The notes under the pieces are model-generated. The model ran no database searches. It was given only the letters and a program-made list of their open reading frames with translations, and was not told the origin of the DNA. From Schizophyllum amplum (taxonomy: Eukaryota > Basidiomycota > Agaricomycetes > Agaricales > Schizophyllaceae): a stretch of 64,000 nucleotides of DNA. A program made the position numbers and the translations under genes. The stretch is from assembly GCA_007026445.1 (NCBI GenBank), contig VDMD01000062.1, forward strand, positions 92,477 to 156,476, in the 5' to 3' direction. Shown in pieces: positions 36,492-48,026 of the stretch (positions are counted from its first letter, which is position 1; each line of letters begins with the position of its first letter).

Positions 36492-38490
36492 TCAAGCGTC
36501 CTGCACTTCGCGCTCCATCTGCACGGTGACCCGCACCGGCGACGTAGATTGCGCGCGCCGCGCGAACAGCATCGGAAGTGGCGTTGGCGCCCTCTTCGCC
36601 GCAGCTTCCGCGTCCGGCGCCGCAGGGGCAAGGTTGGAGAACGGCGGCGGTGAAGGCGGGTCCGCGGACGCATCGTAAGGGGTCGTGTAGTATCCTTGGT
36701 TTGTGTAGTACGCGTGGTTGGGGTCCGTAACGTAGGCGTCCGAGATGTAGATGACGTCGCGCGAGGAGAGGGACGTGGCGAGGGAGGCGCAGGACGCGAG
36801 GGAGGTGACCGAGCCCTGTGGCGTGTGGCGCGCGTGGAGGTGGACGGAAGGTAGGGAGGCCTCGGAGGGGCTGGCGAGGATGCTGCGGTCTGGTAGGCGG
36901 TACTGTGGGCGAGCGCCGTCAAGTGAGCCGGCGCCAGCCGTCGCGGTCGACGTCCGTTGCGGCGACGGCGGGATGATGTGCACAGGCAGCGCTGGGATGC
37001 TCTCCGCTGAATCTTGTCCGAGGCCCGGCGGCGCTGACCAAGATGATGACCGGGTCAGGTCATCGACGTGCTGGCTGTTCAGGCTCCTGCTGCGGCAAAG
37101 ATCTAGGCTCTTGCTGCGGCTCGCGGAGAGGTCGGCGGGAGCGAAGGGGTCCTTGCGCGTCGACGCGAAGGGATCGTCCGAGTCGCCTCCGCCGGCCACG
37201 TAGACCGGCAGGGATCCGATATAGGAGTCCGATACCGGCTTCTCGACGTTCCAGTGATCCTTTTTCCATCTACGAACACCGTAAGACATCGTCAAGACTT
37301 AGCAATCAGAATGATGCGTACTGAGGATGTGGTAGCTTGAACGTTGGCGCCGTAGAGCGGCGGAATACCTTCCGCAGAACGTGCAGACAGCGTTCCTGGT
37401 AGCTCGCTTCACCAGCAAGGCCGAACAGCGCGAAGAATGCTAAGGCGCAGAGGACGGGCAGCCACCTCTCCGTCTCGATAGCAGCGCTGTTGACACTGGA
37501 GGCGCGCCAGTCTGCCGCCAGCACTCGCGTGATTTGGCCACCCTGCGAATGCGCATGAGGCCATGATACCCAAGGTTCAAGCGCACTCGAATGTGCGAGG
37601 GCTGCGATGCGGAGACTGGCGGTGGTGATAGTAGCGAAGTTGGTAAACAGGGCGAGAAGGACGAGGCGGAGGCAGAGGCCAGTGCGCATGCTTCCCATCT
37701 GTGCGAGCATATGGTCGAACTGCAGACGGTGGATGTAGGAGACGCGCAGGCACAGCACTGTAGTAGTGTTAGGACATGTGATATAAGGATACGCCAGGAA
37801 CATACCTGCGTATATTAGGGAGGCCGCGCAGAGCCCGAGGGGCCAGTTGAGGACGAGGAAGTATGCGGGAAGGGTATTGTAGATGGCCGCATGGCAGCCG
37901 AGGTCTTCAAGAATGGTGAAGCGGTGGTCTTGGACGATAACATCTGTATAAATATGAGCATGGGTCGGTCGTAGAAGATGATGCAACGACTGACGAAGGA
38001 TCATAACGAGGAGGGGGATCCCAGCAGACAGGCCGAGATCGAACGCAATGACGCGTAGGGTCTGGAACTCAGGTTAGTCGTAGAATAGAGTAGTAAGAGC
38101 AGCACGCACATCTCGTCGTGTCTCGGGAACAGCTTTCGTGGAGGTGACCTGCCAGAGGCGATGGGATATACAGAGACTGGAGGCAGGGATGCCGATACTA
38201 GCGCCGACAAGTAGCTTGGAAGCTTCATCGTTGTATCAGCCTTACATTCTGAGGAAGTATAGCGGTCACGCACCTATGTCACACCAGCCCGGTACAGCGT
38301 TCACGACGTTCCCCGCCCAAACCACCGCGTCGATGAAGGATAGCAGGCAGGCGGTCGCTGCCCAACACGCGAGCGCACAAGCGCCCACATTCCATGCCTG
38401 CAGCGTGAACGGCAGGGGCAGCAGGGCAAGCACAGATCCCAGGAAAGCGAGGATGGGGAAAAGAGGATACGTCGGGTCATTTGAGAGCAT
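36492..38490 (-). CDS. STE3-type pheromone receptor 1, 582 aa
   Basis: Exons 38490-38274, 38222-38110, 38061-37995, 37943-37806, 37757-37322 and 37269-36492 give 583 codons. The protein starts with the short outer N-terminus MLSNDPTYPLFP and has seven helices in the first 300 residues. STE3 landmarks are ASIGIPASSLCI, IVQDHRFTILEDLGC, YIHRLQFD, and a last helix before RWLPVLCALAFFALFGLAGEA. The cytosolic tail (about 324-582) is Ser/Pro-rich and contains HIIPPSP, RSILASPS, RDVIYISDAY (about 494-503) and PLPMLFARR, all shared with receptor 2. It would sense farnesylated peptide pheromones from a mate and signal through a G protein. The six-exon plan and exon sizes match receptor 2 almost exactly. 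Its promoter holds three GAACAAT/ATTGTTC sites. Confidence 0.95.
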
Positions 38491-39321
38491 TGCGGGGTCG
38501 TAAGTCGTGCCGAGACGAGGCGGAAAGGGATAAAGAACGGAAAACCGAGACGGGGAAAGAGACGGAGAAAGAGATGGAAGCGTACATCCTGATCTCTCCG
38601 TCCTTAAGTTCCTTCCCGGGCGGTACCTGGCAACACGAGGACAAGTGCATTTTGGGAACAATGAGGGCGGAGGCAAAACCCGACGGCACGAGGCGTTACA
38701 GCGTCACGATTCATTGTTCGTGACTGCGTGACTGCCATTGTTCCCGCTTTGATCGTGGGACGTGCGCCCACAACCGTTGTGTGGGTTGGTGATGGCAGCC
38801 CCTTTCCGGACATGCCCTATTGTCAAGCTACGCTCAAATGTGTCCTGTGCTCGCCGACGTCAGCTCAACCTCATCGTAATGCGCACCGGCCTCAGCTGCT
38901 TGCATTTCTGTCTCACGATTCTCCTGGCCACGTTCGTCATCTTCATCAATATCGTCTCGACGAGCCTCCGCATCTCAGCTCCTGCTTAGTCAAGTGAGCT
39001 TGCACCCTTGGTCCTATAGTCCCATGCGCCTTACTCTCAGAAGCACCCTATTAAAGGCTGCCCGTACGGTGTTCTTCCTCCAGTCTTGTTCAACACGCTC
39101 TTGGATTTAGGGTCATGCGAGCTACCGTGAGCGGTGTACGAGCCCTCCGCAAAACATACTCCGCCGGGTTTGACGGCGTCAACGTTCGAGTTGCCCGATG
39201 CCGGACTCTTAGTAAGCCCTGTCCTCCCTTCAAGTTCGAGTTACTACGAGTATCAATAGAGATATTCATAGCATCTTCAGATGGAAGACGAATGCGCGAT
39301 TCAGCCGAATCCAGTCTCGTA
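38491..39321. other. Promoter of receptor 1 and spacer
   Basis: Contains the receptor 1 promoter motifs (38656-38743). A hydrophobic open frame near 38880-38990 (LLATFVIFINIVSTSLRIS) may be a remnant of a membrane-protein gene, but I cannot support an intact one. Confidence 0.35.
38656..38743 (-). promoter_or_regulatory. Three GAACAAT/ATTGTTC sites upstream of receptor 1
   Basis: GAACAAT at 38656-38662 and ATTGTTC at 38713-38719 and 38737-38743, 166-253 bases before the start. The core AACAAT/ATTGTT is the kind of sequence bound by HMG-box factors; in basidiomycetes pheromone-response regulators such as Prf1 are HMG proteins. Binding here is inferred. Confidence 0.5.
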
Positions 39322-39813
39322 TACAGTCGAAACTCTCGTAATGGATACTGTCAAAATGTATATTTCTCATAATGGATAGGATCTGGGCGAAAACGAGCGG
39401 CACCCCCTCTTGTATGCGGGGAAATTGGCGATTCATGAATAATGAATAATGGATAGGCCTGTAGAAGCAATATTCATTTCGACGGGCACATTTGGCAGGG
39501 ATTGTGCCATCACTGCATACTCTGTCGAGGTCAGTGATGATACTATACAGCTCCCTTCACAATGAAGATCCATTGTCTGATGCTTTGGGTGACCCAGTGA
39601 TACATCGAAAGGGGTCTTGTCGGCGGTTGGTGACCGGGCCGACAGTGAAATTTGAGAACAATGGCATGACTCACAGCGTTACATTTCGTAGCGTACTGTC
39701 ACGCGCACGGGCAACCTGTCACGGGGTTGTGACAATGCGGGAATGAATAATCTCTCATAATGAATAAGTTTTCGGCGGCTCAGACGCTATCCATTATGAG
39801 AGTTTCGACTGTA
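39322..39813. mobile_element. MITE, pogo/Tc1-mariner type, 488 bp
   Basis: The left end (from 39324) reads CAGTCGAAACTCTC followed by GTAATGGATA; the right end (to 39811) is its reverse complement with one mismatch in about 24 bases. Both ends are flanked by TA (39322-39323 and 39812-39813), the target duplication of Tc1/mariner/pogo elements, whose ends commonly start with CAGT. There is no transposase, so the element is non-autonomous. Inside are subterminal copies of CATAATGGATAGG-like and AATGAATAAT motifs and one GAACAAT (39656-39662). Confidence 0.85.
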
Positions 39814-41463
39814 CCTACGTGAGCTCCTTATACGTGATAGGCGCTCCGCGGACGAGCGCTACGCCGACGTCGACCTCAATGCGCAGGGACACCCTTTCGT
39901 CCCGGCCAAAATGTGGGCGAGGCGCAGCAGGAGCTTGAGCAGTCGAACAACCGACTTCAGACGTGCATCGTCCAGAACGTTTGCACCATAATCTGCGGAG
40001 ATCGTCCTGATATTGTCACCCGTTTATCGTAGGTGCTGTGCTGTCGCTGAATGCTTCCTGTGACTTGGACTTGTTCCACCGCGGCCATAACTTTCTGCCT
40101 GCCCGCGCCCCTCGTATTCTCCGCCCGCAGCCTCCACTACCGGTCCTTCAGAAGTCTCGCTGGAGCTCTGCACCTTCAGCTGCGTCAAGCCCGCCCAGGT
40201 TTCGGTCACCTCCCTCCCCGCTTGCTCCTCGCTGTCCATATCCGTCTCGCCAGGGGAACATCTTCTGCGCCTATACCACGGCCCACTATAACGCATACTA
40301 CAAGGCTCAAGCATCCTGCACAATCTTTCAACTTGACCGGGAACCCGCCCTCACGCTATGTTCCAACCTCCCGCCGACGGGAATGAAAGGGGTGGCGTAG
40401 GCCGCGCCTCGCCCCCGCTGCCGCTGCTAGCGCTGTCCGGACGGGGCCCTCAGCCACCGTCTGCGATGCGGGTCACGGCGCGAGGCGCAACGGGGGCGCT
40501 GGTCTCGACCCGTCTCAGGGATTGCGAGCGCCTTCCTTTCTTCACGGCTCTGTTCGTCATGACACTGATCATCGCCAATGCACCCTCCCTGCGACTGCAC
40601 GTCGCCAATTTCTTCCGGACTCGGCATGATCTTTGAATCTTCTTTGCCTGGTATTTATTCGTCTTCGACTACGCTTCAACCTTGTTCATTCTGGCTTGGG
40701 TTCCAGGCCGTATCATCATCATATTTTCGTGTCCCACTTTAGATCACGATACAAACTGTAGCTTTACTTACCTAGTCCCGACTCTGGATGCAGTGCTCGG
40801 TTTAAGCAATAGCCTGGCCGCTCCTCGTGTGGATATCAACTCTGGTTGTCGCGCTGCCGCCTTCTGAGTCCCCCGCACGAGTCTGGTATAGGGATCCTGG
40901 GAGACATAGAACCAGCTCTTCCAAGTGTGGGCTGCCCCTTTCATTGTACGCAATATTTATTATTCCGCCGGGATCTTTGGTGCGCGTGCATTGTACCCAA
41001 GCTGTTCCGATCTTCCCGCCGCGCGTCCGCGAATTATTCCGACCATCGATAAGGGTATATCTCGCTTAACAGTCATGCGCCTGCGCGGGACGCGCGTCGC
41101 TGAATAATGGAGGTCGGAGTCGAATTTGAGGAATAAGCAACTCCGACGGCTGCGGTCCGGCGTTCCGAGGGTCCCGGAAATGAATCTGACGTGCACAGCC
41201 ACCCTAAACTCCTGCCTGTTTGGGCCACTTTCTCGCTCTGCGGGGATATCGACGGCAGCAGATTTCGCACGCTCCGTCGGTGTAGCCCGTCCGCGGTGGT
41301 GCCGAGGGTTGCCGCTGAGTCTGAAATGGGGAGAGTATATAAGGAGGCGCCGCATGTAGCGTGAGAACAGTAATTGCCCTCTATCTCGAGCCATCACCAT
41401 CCGCCATCGCTGCTCAGACCAGCCATCGCCGCTCAGCCCTTCAATATCTATCATCGCATAAGC
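39814..41463. other. Spacer between MITE and pheromone gene 1
   Basis: No intact gene. Short hydrophobic frames (for example FFTALFVMTLIIANA near 40540) could be debris of a membrane-protein gene split by the MITE, but no convincing exon chain can be drawn. The last 130 bases are the leader of pheromone gene 1. Confidence 0.35.
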
Positions 41464-41752
41464 ATGACTTGTAAGTCCACGATGCATTTTATCTTATCTC
41501 ACAGCTAATCATGCTTCAGCTGCAATGGACGCTTCTGCCTCCATCGTCACTTCTCAAGTCGCCACTGAGACGCCCGCCGTCCAATCTCCCTCCACCGAGA
41601 TGTCGACCACCTCCGCCGCCCACGGCGCGCAGCCCCCCTCCTCGCAAACCCTCGAGCCCTCTAACGATGGCGCGACCCTCGCGGTCCTCATCAACTCCGA
41701 GCATGTCGAGGAGTCCAATAGCAACGTTCATGGCTGGTGCTCCGTCTCGTAG
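41464..41752 (+). CDS. Pheromone precursor 1, 79 aa, CaaX CSVS
   Basis: Exons 41464-41470 and 41520-41752 (49-bp intron) give 80 codons. The N-terminus is MTSAMDASAS; an internal ATG at 41525 (MDAS) is an alternative start giving 75 residues. The C-terminus SNSNVHGWCSVS is a CaaX box for farnesylation, with CSVS as box. A probable processing site is SEH upstream of VEESNSN. The Thr/Ser/Pro-rich middle is the usual discarded pro-region. The end NVHGWC is shared with precursor 2, so the two form one class. The gene lies about 1 kb from the stop of receptor 2 and faces it. Confidence 0.9.
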
Positions 41753-42761
41753 ACGTGTCGACGAGGCCGAGGCCCGCTCTCTGGTGCGCATTACTTGCCC
41801 TTGACTTCACCGTAAGCATATCTAACTCCCTGACCAGGTCTCGCCTCCATCGCCTCTCAGGCAACATATGCAGTCCACTTTTCTCGGTCTCGTTGGTGTA
41901 CAATAGCCCTGATTCATGTCTATCGACGCTGCTCGCGCGAAATGTTCCCCGCTTGCGGCACGTCGTCCTATATGCCTTCCCCCTCATCCTGACCAGCGCC
42001 TGGTCTCATTATCGTGGCGCTTATGTACTATGCAACCTTCTATGCTCTATCTGTTTTATCGGATATCTATCGGAATATCATCGAGTCGTCTGTCCAGCAT
42101 CCTGGACCCTTCCAGCAATACCAGGAGTGGCGCGAGTTCCGAGCGCCGACCTGAGCGGATAAGTGCATGAGGCTGCTTCAGCCTCTTAAGAGATAACCGT
42201 GTTAAGCCTTCGCTTTCCATGCAAGGCTTGCCCCTTCATCGACTTCATCGACCCAGCGGCGCTGCGTGACCATCGCGACTACGCATCACGTAGTCTAACT
42301 TCCACAAGTGCCCTCCTCAAGTTTCAACCCATATTTGCGCTGTGCCGGACGCAGTTGTATACAACGACGATACATTGCACATGTGGTCGTCTACTTATAT
42401 ACACGTCTGAAGCCCATGAATCTCATGCTACACGTTAGATAAGTCAGATATAAAGAGAGACGTGAACGTCGAAGGGGTCGTCAGATGCAGGGAAAACAAC
42501 GCGCGTAAAGCAGCAGCGTCGCGGGTATGCAAGATATGCAGAGAGATGTATGCGTGAAAAGCGTGGAGGAAATGTATGTGTGTAAGAAACGTATGCAAGA
42601 ACGAACAAGTCCGCGACCAGCGATGAGTAGAGGAAAGGCAGGCATATATGATAAGTGGGGCATAGCGTCGGTAAACGACGATCGTGCTGGGCATATGGAT
42701 GACGAGCGCCTCCAGGGCGGCGGCGGCGACGAGAATGGAGCAGGGGGGTGCCCGCCCTCGT
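41753..42761. other. Convergent 3' flanks of pheromone gene 1 and receptor 2
   Basis: 1 kb with no supported coding sequence. Confidence 0.4.
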
Positions 42762-44725
42762 CTATGGGTGGTCCGCATCCCGCTCAGTCTCGACAAATAC
42801 TCGCACTGGCGGTGGGGACCGCTCGCGACGAGTGAAGAGTGGCGGCAGCGGTGTCGCTGCGCGACGCGGCTGCCGTGTCTCCGCCTCGCTCGGCTCCTGG
42901 CCTGCGGGGTCGAAGTTCGAGAAGGGCAGCGGTGATGGTGCGTCAGCGTACGCATCGTAGATGTAGATGACATCGCGACCAGATGTGGTGGAGGCGAGGG
43001 TCGTTGCGAGACTATGCAGCGAGCTGTGTGAGCGCGAATGCTGGGGGGTGTGGTGTCGCGCAGGCGTAGATGGTGCGCGGAGTGATGCGAGCGACTGGCT
43101 GTGGAGCGAGCTCGACGACGGGCCGGCGAGGATACTGCGGGACGGAAGGCGCTGGAAGGAGAACTCGCGATGCTCGATCTCCGTAGATGAGCGCCGTGAC
43201 GACGACGTGGTTGTTGGCGAGCTGGGCCCGGAGGACGGAGGCGAGGGCGGGATGACGTGCAGAGATAGGTCGTGCATGTCCCTGCCCGGATATTCGTACT
43301 CGGGAGGCGCAGTCGTCGCCGGTGATGATGGGAGGGGAATGCCCTTCTCGGCGTCGAAGCTCATGCTGCTGTCCGCAGCAGTGCTTGAGGCGAAGGTGTC
43401 CTTCATCTTCATTTTCTCCGCAGAGGCGAACGCGCTGTTGGCAGCCTTGGGCATATAGACTGGGAGAGAGCCAGCATCCTTCTTGTTGTCCCACCTGAAG
43501 ATGAGTCAGTACAGTAAAATATAAGGACATGCACATGGACGTACTTGGGATGAGCCAGCTGGAAGCCGCGCAGCTTGGGGCTTGATACGTGTCCGAGCTT
43601 CTTCGCAATGACGGCATAGCGTTCGGAATAGTACCTCTTGGCCTCGTTCGCGAAACCGAAGAGCCCGAAGAACAGGAAGGCACAAATGACCGGGAGCCAT
43701 CGCGTTAGCTCGACGGAGCTCTGGTATGTTGCGTCGGACCGCCAGATGAGGGCCGGAATCAGCTCGACGCGGCCAAAGTCGTAGTGCGTATCCTCCCAGG
43801 AGATCCAGGGGGATAGCGTGATCCCATGGCTGCTGAGGTAGATGCTCAAAGCACCGAGAGGAATAGTGCAGCACATGTCAATGATGGCCAGCAGCATGAG
43901 CCGCATGTAGCGGCTGGTGTTGAGGGATTTGTTGCGCGCAAGGATCTGCGCAAACTGTAGGCGGCGGATGTAGAATGCGCGCAGACAAAGGGCTGGTAGT
44001 TGATGAGATGCGGGTCTCATCTTCAGGATGAATGTACTTACCAGAGAAGATGAATGAGAAGAAGCCGAGGACAAGCGGCCACATGAAGAACAGGAAGTAG
44101 GCGGGTAGCGTGATGTAGATGGCCGCGTAGCATCCGACGTCTTCGAGAATATCAAAGCGGTGGGGTTGAACAACGACGTCTGCAGAGAAGTCAGTGGATG
44201 CCACTAGTGCGGAAGGAGCGGACGCACGAAGGATCATGACCAGGACGGGGATGCCAACCGCAATCGCAAGGTCAATACAGATGGCGCGTATTTTCTGCGA
44301 GACAAAGGGTCAGCCATGTTCTCAGGAGGGACGTGGTCCACTCACGTCCTGGCGCGTGATGGAGACGCATTTCATGGCAGAGATCTTGTACAGACGGCGG
44401 GAGATACAAAGGCCCGACGCCGGGATGCCAATGCTGACACCGAGCAAGAGCTTCGACGCTGACGAAACTATAAGTCGTGGGATGGAACAAGCAAGGCGTA
44501 GTACTCACAGATGTCGCACCATATGGGCGCGACGTTGAGGGCGTTGCCTCTCCATACGATCGCGTTGACGAAGGAGAGCAGACAGGCGGTGGCCGTCCAG
44601 AGCATATAGGCGCATGTTCCCGAGTTCCAAGCCTGCACATGCCATGGCAGCGGTACGAGGCTGAGAACGAAGCCCAGGAAGGCGCAGATGGGGAACAAAG
44701 GGTACGTTGGGTCGTTCGAAAACAT
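42762..44725 (-). CDS. STE3-type pheromone receptor 2, 574 aa
   Basis: Exons 44725-44509, 44467-44346, 44294-44228, 44179-44042, 43992-43545 and 43494-42762 give 575 codons. The start MFSNDPTYPLFPICAFLG mirrors receptor 1. Landmarks are WCDI, GVSIGIPASGLCI, GIPVLVMIL, VVQPHRFDILEDVGC, FYIRRLQFAQIL, and SVELTRWLPVICAFLFFGLFGFANEA before the tail. The tail shares HVIPPSP, RSILAGPS, RDVIYIYDAY (about 504-513) and the end TPLPPLFTRR with receptor 1. Exon lengths 217, 67 and 138 are identical to receptor 1. It is a G-protein-coupled receptor for lipopeptide pheromones at the cell surface. Precursor genes 1 and 2 lie on either side and share a tail class. Confidence 0.95.
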
Positions 44726-45688
44726 TACGGTGGTCGTGAAGCGTCGGAAGAACGAGGAGGAGCGGCGAAGGACGAGAAGTCCGTGCGGGAGGGAAGGAGG
44801 AAGTAAGCTCTTTCCATCCCGGCCACTTCGCCTTTATGATCCCGCATTGCCGAGCACGAGGATGAGGACAATGGGCAAGACGTCTTTGTGACATGTCACG
44901 AAGCATTGTGCGTAACGGTTGTCACAGACGGTGACCTGTCACATCTATTGTTCAATTTTTGAGGCGAACAGCAGGCTGGAAGCCGTTGCGTGGTCGCGAT
45001 AGCCCAGATTAGACCATGATAAGTAGAATTCCATGGATACTCCTTTTGTAGGCTGCACACTTCCCATATTCCTGCCGTGTACCTGACGTTCGTAGTGTCG
45101 GCGTTGACTCTCTGAATCCGGTGCTCTGAATCGGAAGTTGTGAAGTGCAGCCTCGTCGAGGTCAAATTTTCAGGGCTACTTACAGCATATAGTCCGGGTC
45201 TTGTTGATACAGTCACAAATGGGATCAGCTTTGCCAGGATGTTACGAGGAGCGAGGACAAACGTGCATCCTCAAGTTCACATCGAGACACGCGTGAGCCA
45301 CAGTGAACCAGCAATACCATTCCAACTCCAAAGCGCTTTTCAGTCATAGCTCTGCCAGCAGATGTATCATTCACCATAGATACTGCATAAAACTTAGTCG
45401 ACGTGCGGGTACTACATAATAGGTTCGTATGCGTGCGATCGTCAGGTCATCAAAAAGACTGCGCCTACGCGCTGTCAAAGACGAGGTCGAACGAAGAAGG
45501 TATGAAGGTGAAAGGCGGTGCAAGATATAGTACAACGAGAGCGGTCAAAGGGACAACCGGGAGTTTGGTATGGACGCCTGAGGATGGGATGAGCATAGGG
45601 TATACAGAGGAAGGGAGGGAGAGCAGAGGGAGAGCGAGACTTACCGGCATAGATGGGAGCCCGGCGAGAAGGAGGGAGCGGGAACGGA
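44726..45688. other. Promoter of receptor 2 and 3' flank of pheromone gene 2
   Basis: No gene. It contains a cluster of TGTCAC/GTGACA words (44885-44945) and one ATTGTTC, both listed separately. Confidence 0.4.
44885..44953 (-). promoter_or_regulatory. TGTCAC cluster and ATTGTTC site upstream of receptor 2
   Basis: Four or more GTGACA/TGTCAC words, including the palindrome GTGACATGTCAC (about 44888-44899), lie within 60 bases, followed by ATTGTTC at 44947-44953. TGTCA is a typical TALE-homeodomain core and ATTGTT an HMG core. That the A-locus homeodomain or an HMG factor acts here is inference. Confidence 0.4.
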
Positions 45689-45889
45689 TCATGCGATTGT
45701 GCACCAGCCGTGCACGTTGTTGTTCCCGCTATAGTGCTCGGCGTCGAAGAGCATGGAGAGGATGTCGCTATCCGCGGCGGCAGAGCTGACAGCCGCAGCG
45801 GTCATGGTAGGTGAGGCCTCGGCGGGGCGCTCAGCGGCGTCGGAATCGGAGGCGCCGAAGAGGTCAAGGATGTCGGTGAAGTTATCCAT
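45689..45889 (-). CDS. Pheromone precursor 2, 66 aa, CaaX CTIA
   Basis: A single coding exon starting MDNFTDILDLFG, a start form common in basidiomycete precursors. The end is DAEHYSGNNNVHGWCTIA: CaaX box CTIA, and a charged pair EH that fits the E-R/E-H processing signal, which would give a mature peptide of about 12 residues ending in farnesyl-Cys. A likely 5'-leader intron (GTGCGT to CCCTAG) ends about 20 bases before the ATG. Its closest relative is precursor 1 (NVHGWC). One GAACAAT site is at 46221-46227, upstream. Confidence 0.92.
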   Translation of the reverse strand: MDNFTDILDLFGASDSDAAERPAEASPTMTAAAVSSAAADSDILSMLFDAEHYSGNNNVHGWCTIA

Positions 45890-47109
45890 GGTTGCGGAAG
45901 GTGTTGCGCGCTAGGGAAGATATAAGCCCATGTCCAACGGTGAGAGTGACACTCGACGCACCTATAGCGGCGAGTCGACGAGCAGGCGGCGAGCGATGCG
46001 CGCGGGGGTCTTGAGTACTTTGATGCCCACTCCACACACAGGCAGCTTTATACGCGTGGGTGAGACCGCCTTGCGCTAGTCCATGATTGGCTGTCCACGA
46101 CAACAATAAACTGCGCGGCACGCCACAGACAATGGTGTAACTCCTCCTGTGACCTGTATAGTCACAGGATTGCAACAGTCATGGCGGACCTTGAGAAAGT
46201 CCAAAACTGGGGTCCTTGGAGAACAATGGTGATCGAGCTGCACGCTCCTGCCGTGTTGTTGTCTGTTTGGGTTGCCCGTCTAGTTCCTCTCGGCGAGGCC
46301 GCGATGGCCGTATTCCGAGGTCGTCTAATCATGAGGGATGAACAAAGGAAGGGAACGGTCGTGAGCGTCAGGAGAGATTCGTGCCCACTTTGCACGGGGA
46401 ATGGTGAGCGGTTCATGCCATTGCATGGTTGCGAGAACAAAGCTGCTGCGTGGGAAAATCGGACGCTATCTGGTCCCGCGGAAGCGCCACGGAAGCGGCT
46501 TTGGTTGCCGATCTCATATTACCGGATTAGGCGAACAAGGGGAGTGGCGACTTTGGAGGGAGGCTTGCATGGGACTCTGGTAAGCCTTGCTTTGCAGGCA
46601 ACGAGCTCGCTCTTTTGTAAACAGTCTACTAGTTCGAGAGTCTCACAGACGCGGCAAGGAAGTTCAGACAAGTTTGGCATTCGGGTAGGAAAGAGGGCAA
46701 GCTACTGTTACAGTCGTTGTATATACTCAGAGTTACAGATTGTATGTACACTGTCGCAGCTGCCAGCAACTGCTACATGCAAAGGAGAGAGGGTAGCCAT
46801 AAGTAAGACTGAGCGACCATATGAACAGAAAGACCCGGGAGACCATAATAAGGAATAAGTAGACGTGGCTCGAAGTCGTAAGTATCGTGATGAGGGAGTC
46901 GAGGCTGCCGTAGCTGCCTCGGAGTGTTGGTAGGACGAGTCATAATGATTCTGCACGTCGGTGAAGACGATGGAGACGGTAGTAGGGAAACGTGCGAGGC
47001 AGAGCGCTCGAGGCGAAGTCTACAATGTTGATCAGAACACGACTCCTTCGGGAGATTCGAAAAACGTACCTGTGCGCGTCCTCCCTAGCGTCCTGGCTAG
47101 CGCCAGAGC
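45890..47109. other. Promoter of pheromone gene 2 and 3' flank of gene 3
   Basis: A 225-codon open frame on the plus strand (46181-46858) has no domain or relatives I recognise and overlaps the promoter; I do not accept it as a gene. GAACAAT lies at 46221-46227. Confidence 0.4.
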
Positions 47110-47307
47110 CTACGCAATGGTGCAGTAGCTCCCATAGTCTCCTATCGTGTCTGCGTTGACCGGCAGGGGCGAGCCCTCGCTGCCTGGCATGCCGGATGCG
47201 CCCGGGTGGGTGTCGCTCTCCGAGGCGCGGATGAGCTGCTCGAAGGCAGTATCACTGTCGAGCGACCCGTCGACGAGTAAGGTGAGGATGGTGTCGAAGG
47301 AGTCCAT
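47110..47307 (-). CDS. Pheromone precursor 3, 65 aa, CaaX CTIA
   Basis: Starts MDSFDTILTLLVDG and ends NADTIGDYGSYCTIA. CaaX box CTIA directs farnesylation of the Cys. The acidic N-terminal pro-region with MD.F start is the family pattern. The frame is open upstream of the ATG at 47307, but MDSF is the family start. The mature tail (DYGSYC) resembles precursor 6 (YYQSYC). The gene is divergent from precursor gene 4 and shares a 0.9-kb intergenic region holding five GAACAAT/ATTGTTC sites. Confidence 0.92.
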   Translation of the reverse strand: MDSFDTILTLLVDGSLDSDTAFEQLIRASESDTHPGASGMPGSEGSPLPVNADTIGDYGSYCTIA

Positions 47308-47472
47308 GTCGCTTGTGAGGGTGATGATAGTCGCGAGGACGGGATGGGGATAGGCGTGCAAGGTGCGTCGTCGACGGAGAAGGTCGAAGGTTACGGGTGG
47401 GCAACGAAGGTAAGAGGCTCTCACATTTACCAAGGACGCCTTCTTATGTGAGCCAGCGTTCGTGGGAGTTAC

Positions 47473-48026
47473 ATTGTTCGCAAGATTAGAACAATGAAGT
47501 CAAAAAAGCGGTGGCGCATCGTGCCGTCCTAAAAGCCATCGTTTGGTTTCACACAGTAATCCGAGTCACGCAAAGTCGCGCAGGACATTTGCATGTCTCT
47601 TGACGGAGAGAATGGAGGAGAAAGCAGAGCAAGCTGAGGCGATGAAAGAGCAGGAGGCAAGGGTGCGAACCGTGACGCGGCATTCATGTTCGGTGTAAAC
47701 AAGAGCAAATATCGATCATCTCACGCCCGACCGTCATTGTTCTTGTCTGCTTTCGTCCTGTGGCTGGGTCTGTGCCTCTCTCTGCTCGCATTTCACCTCA
47801 AGGGGGATACTGCTCACGGTCTCCGTGCGACAAGAACCAGGGACATACGGTACACAGCGAGAGATGTGCCTCTGAACGTGTCTGTGACTAGCCGACGAAC
47901 AACGAAAGACGAACAATGGTAACGCGGCCGATCGCAGGCTCCCAGCCCAACAATAGGACATAAGGTCATAAGCCTCTCATACACTCTTGCCTGCTGGGTA
48001 CATAAGGTGCCCCAATGCTATTGTTC
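47473..48026. promoter_or_regulatory. Five GAACAAT/ATTGTTC sites between pheromone genes 3 and 4
   Basis: Sites at 47473-47479, 47489-47495 (the first two form an inverted pair), 47736-47742, 47911-47917 and 48020-48026 lie in the divergent promoter region of two pheromone genes. They are HMG-box-type words, and the density is far above chance for a 7-mer. Confidence 0.55.

Noticed and set aside
38724..40640. Possible second membrane-protein gene split by the MITE
   Set aside because: Several short hydrophobic frames exist but no consistent exon chain or family landmark; kept only as a note.
46181..46858. 225-codon open frame on the plus strand between pheromone genes 2 and 3
   Set aside because: No domain, no family, mixed composition, and it lies over the promoter of pheromone gene 2.
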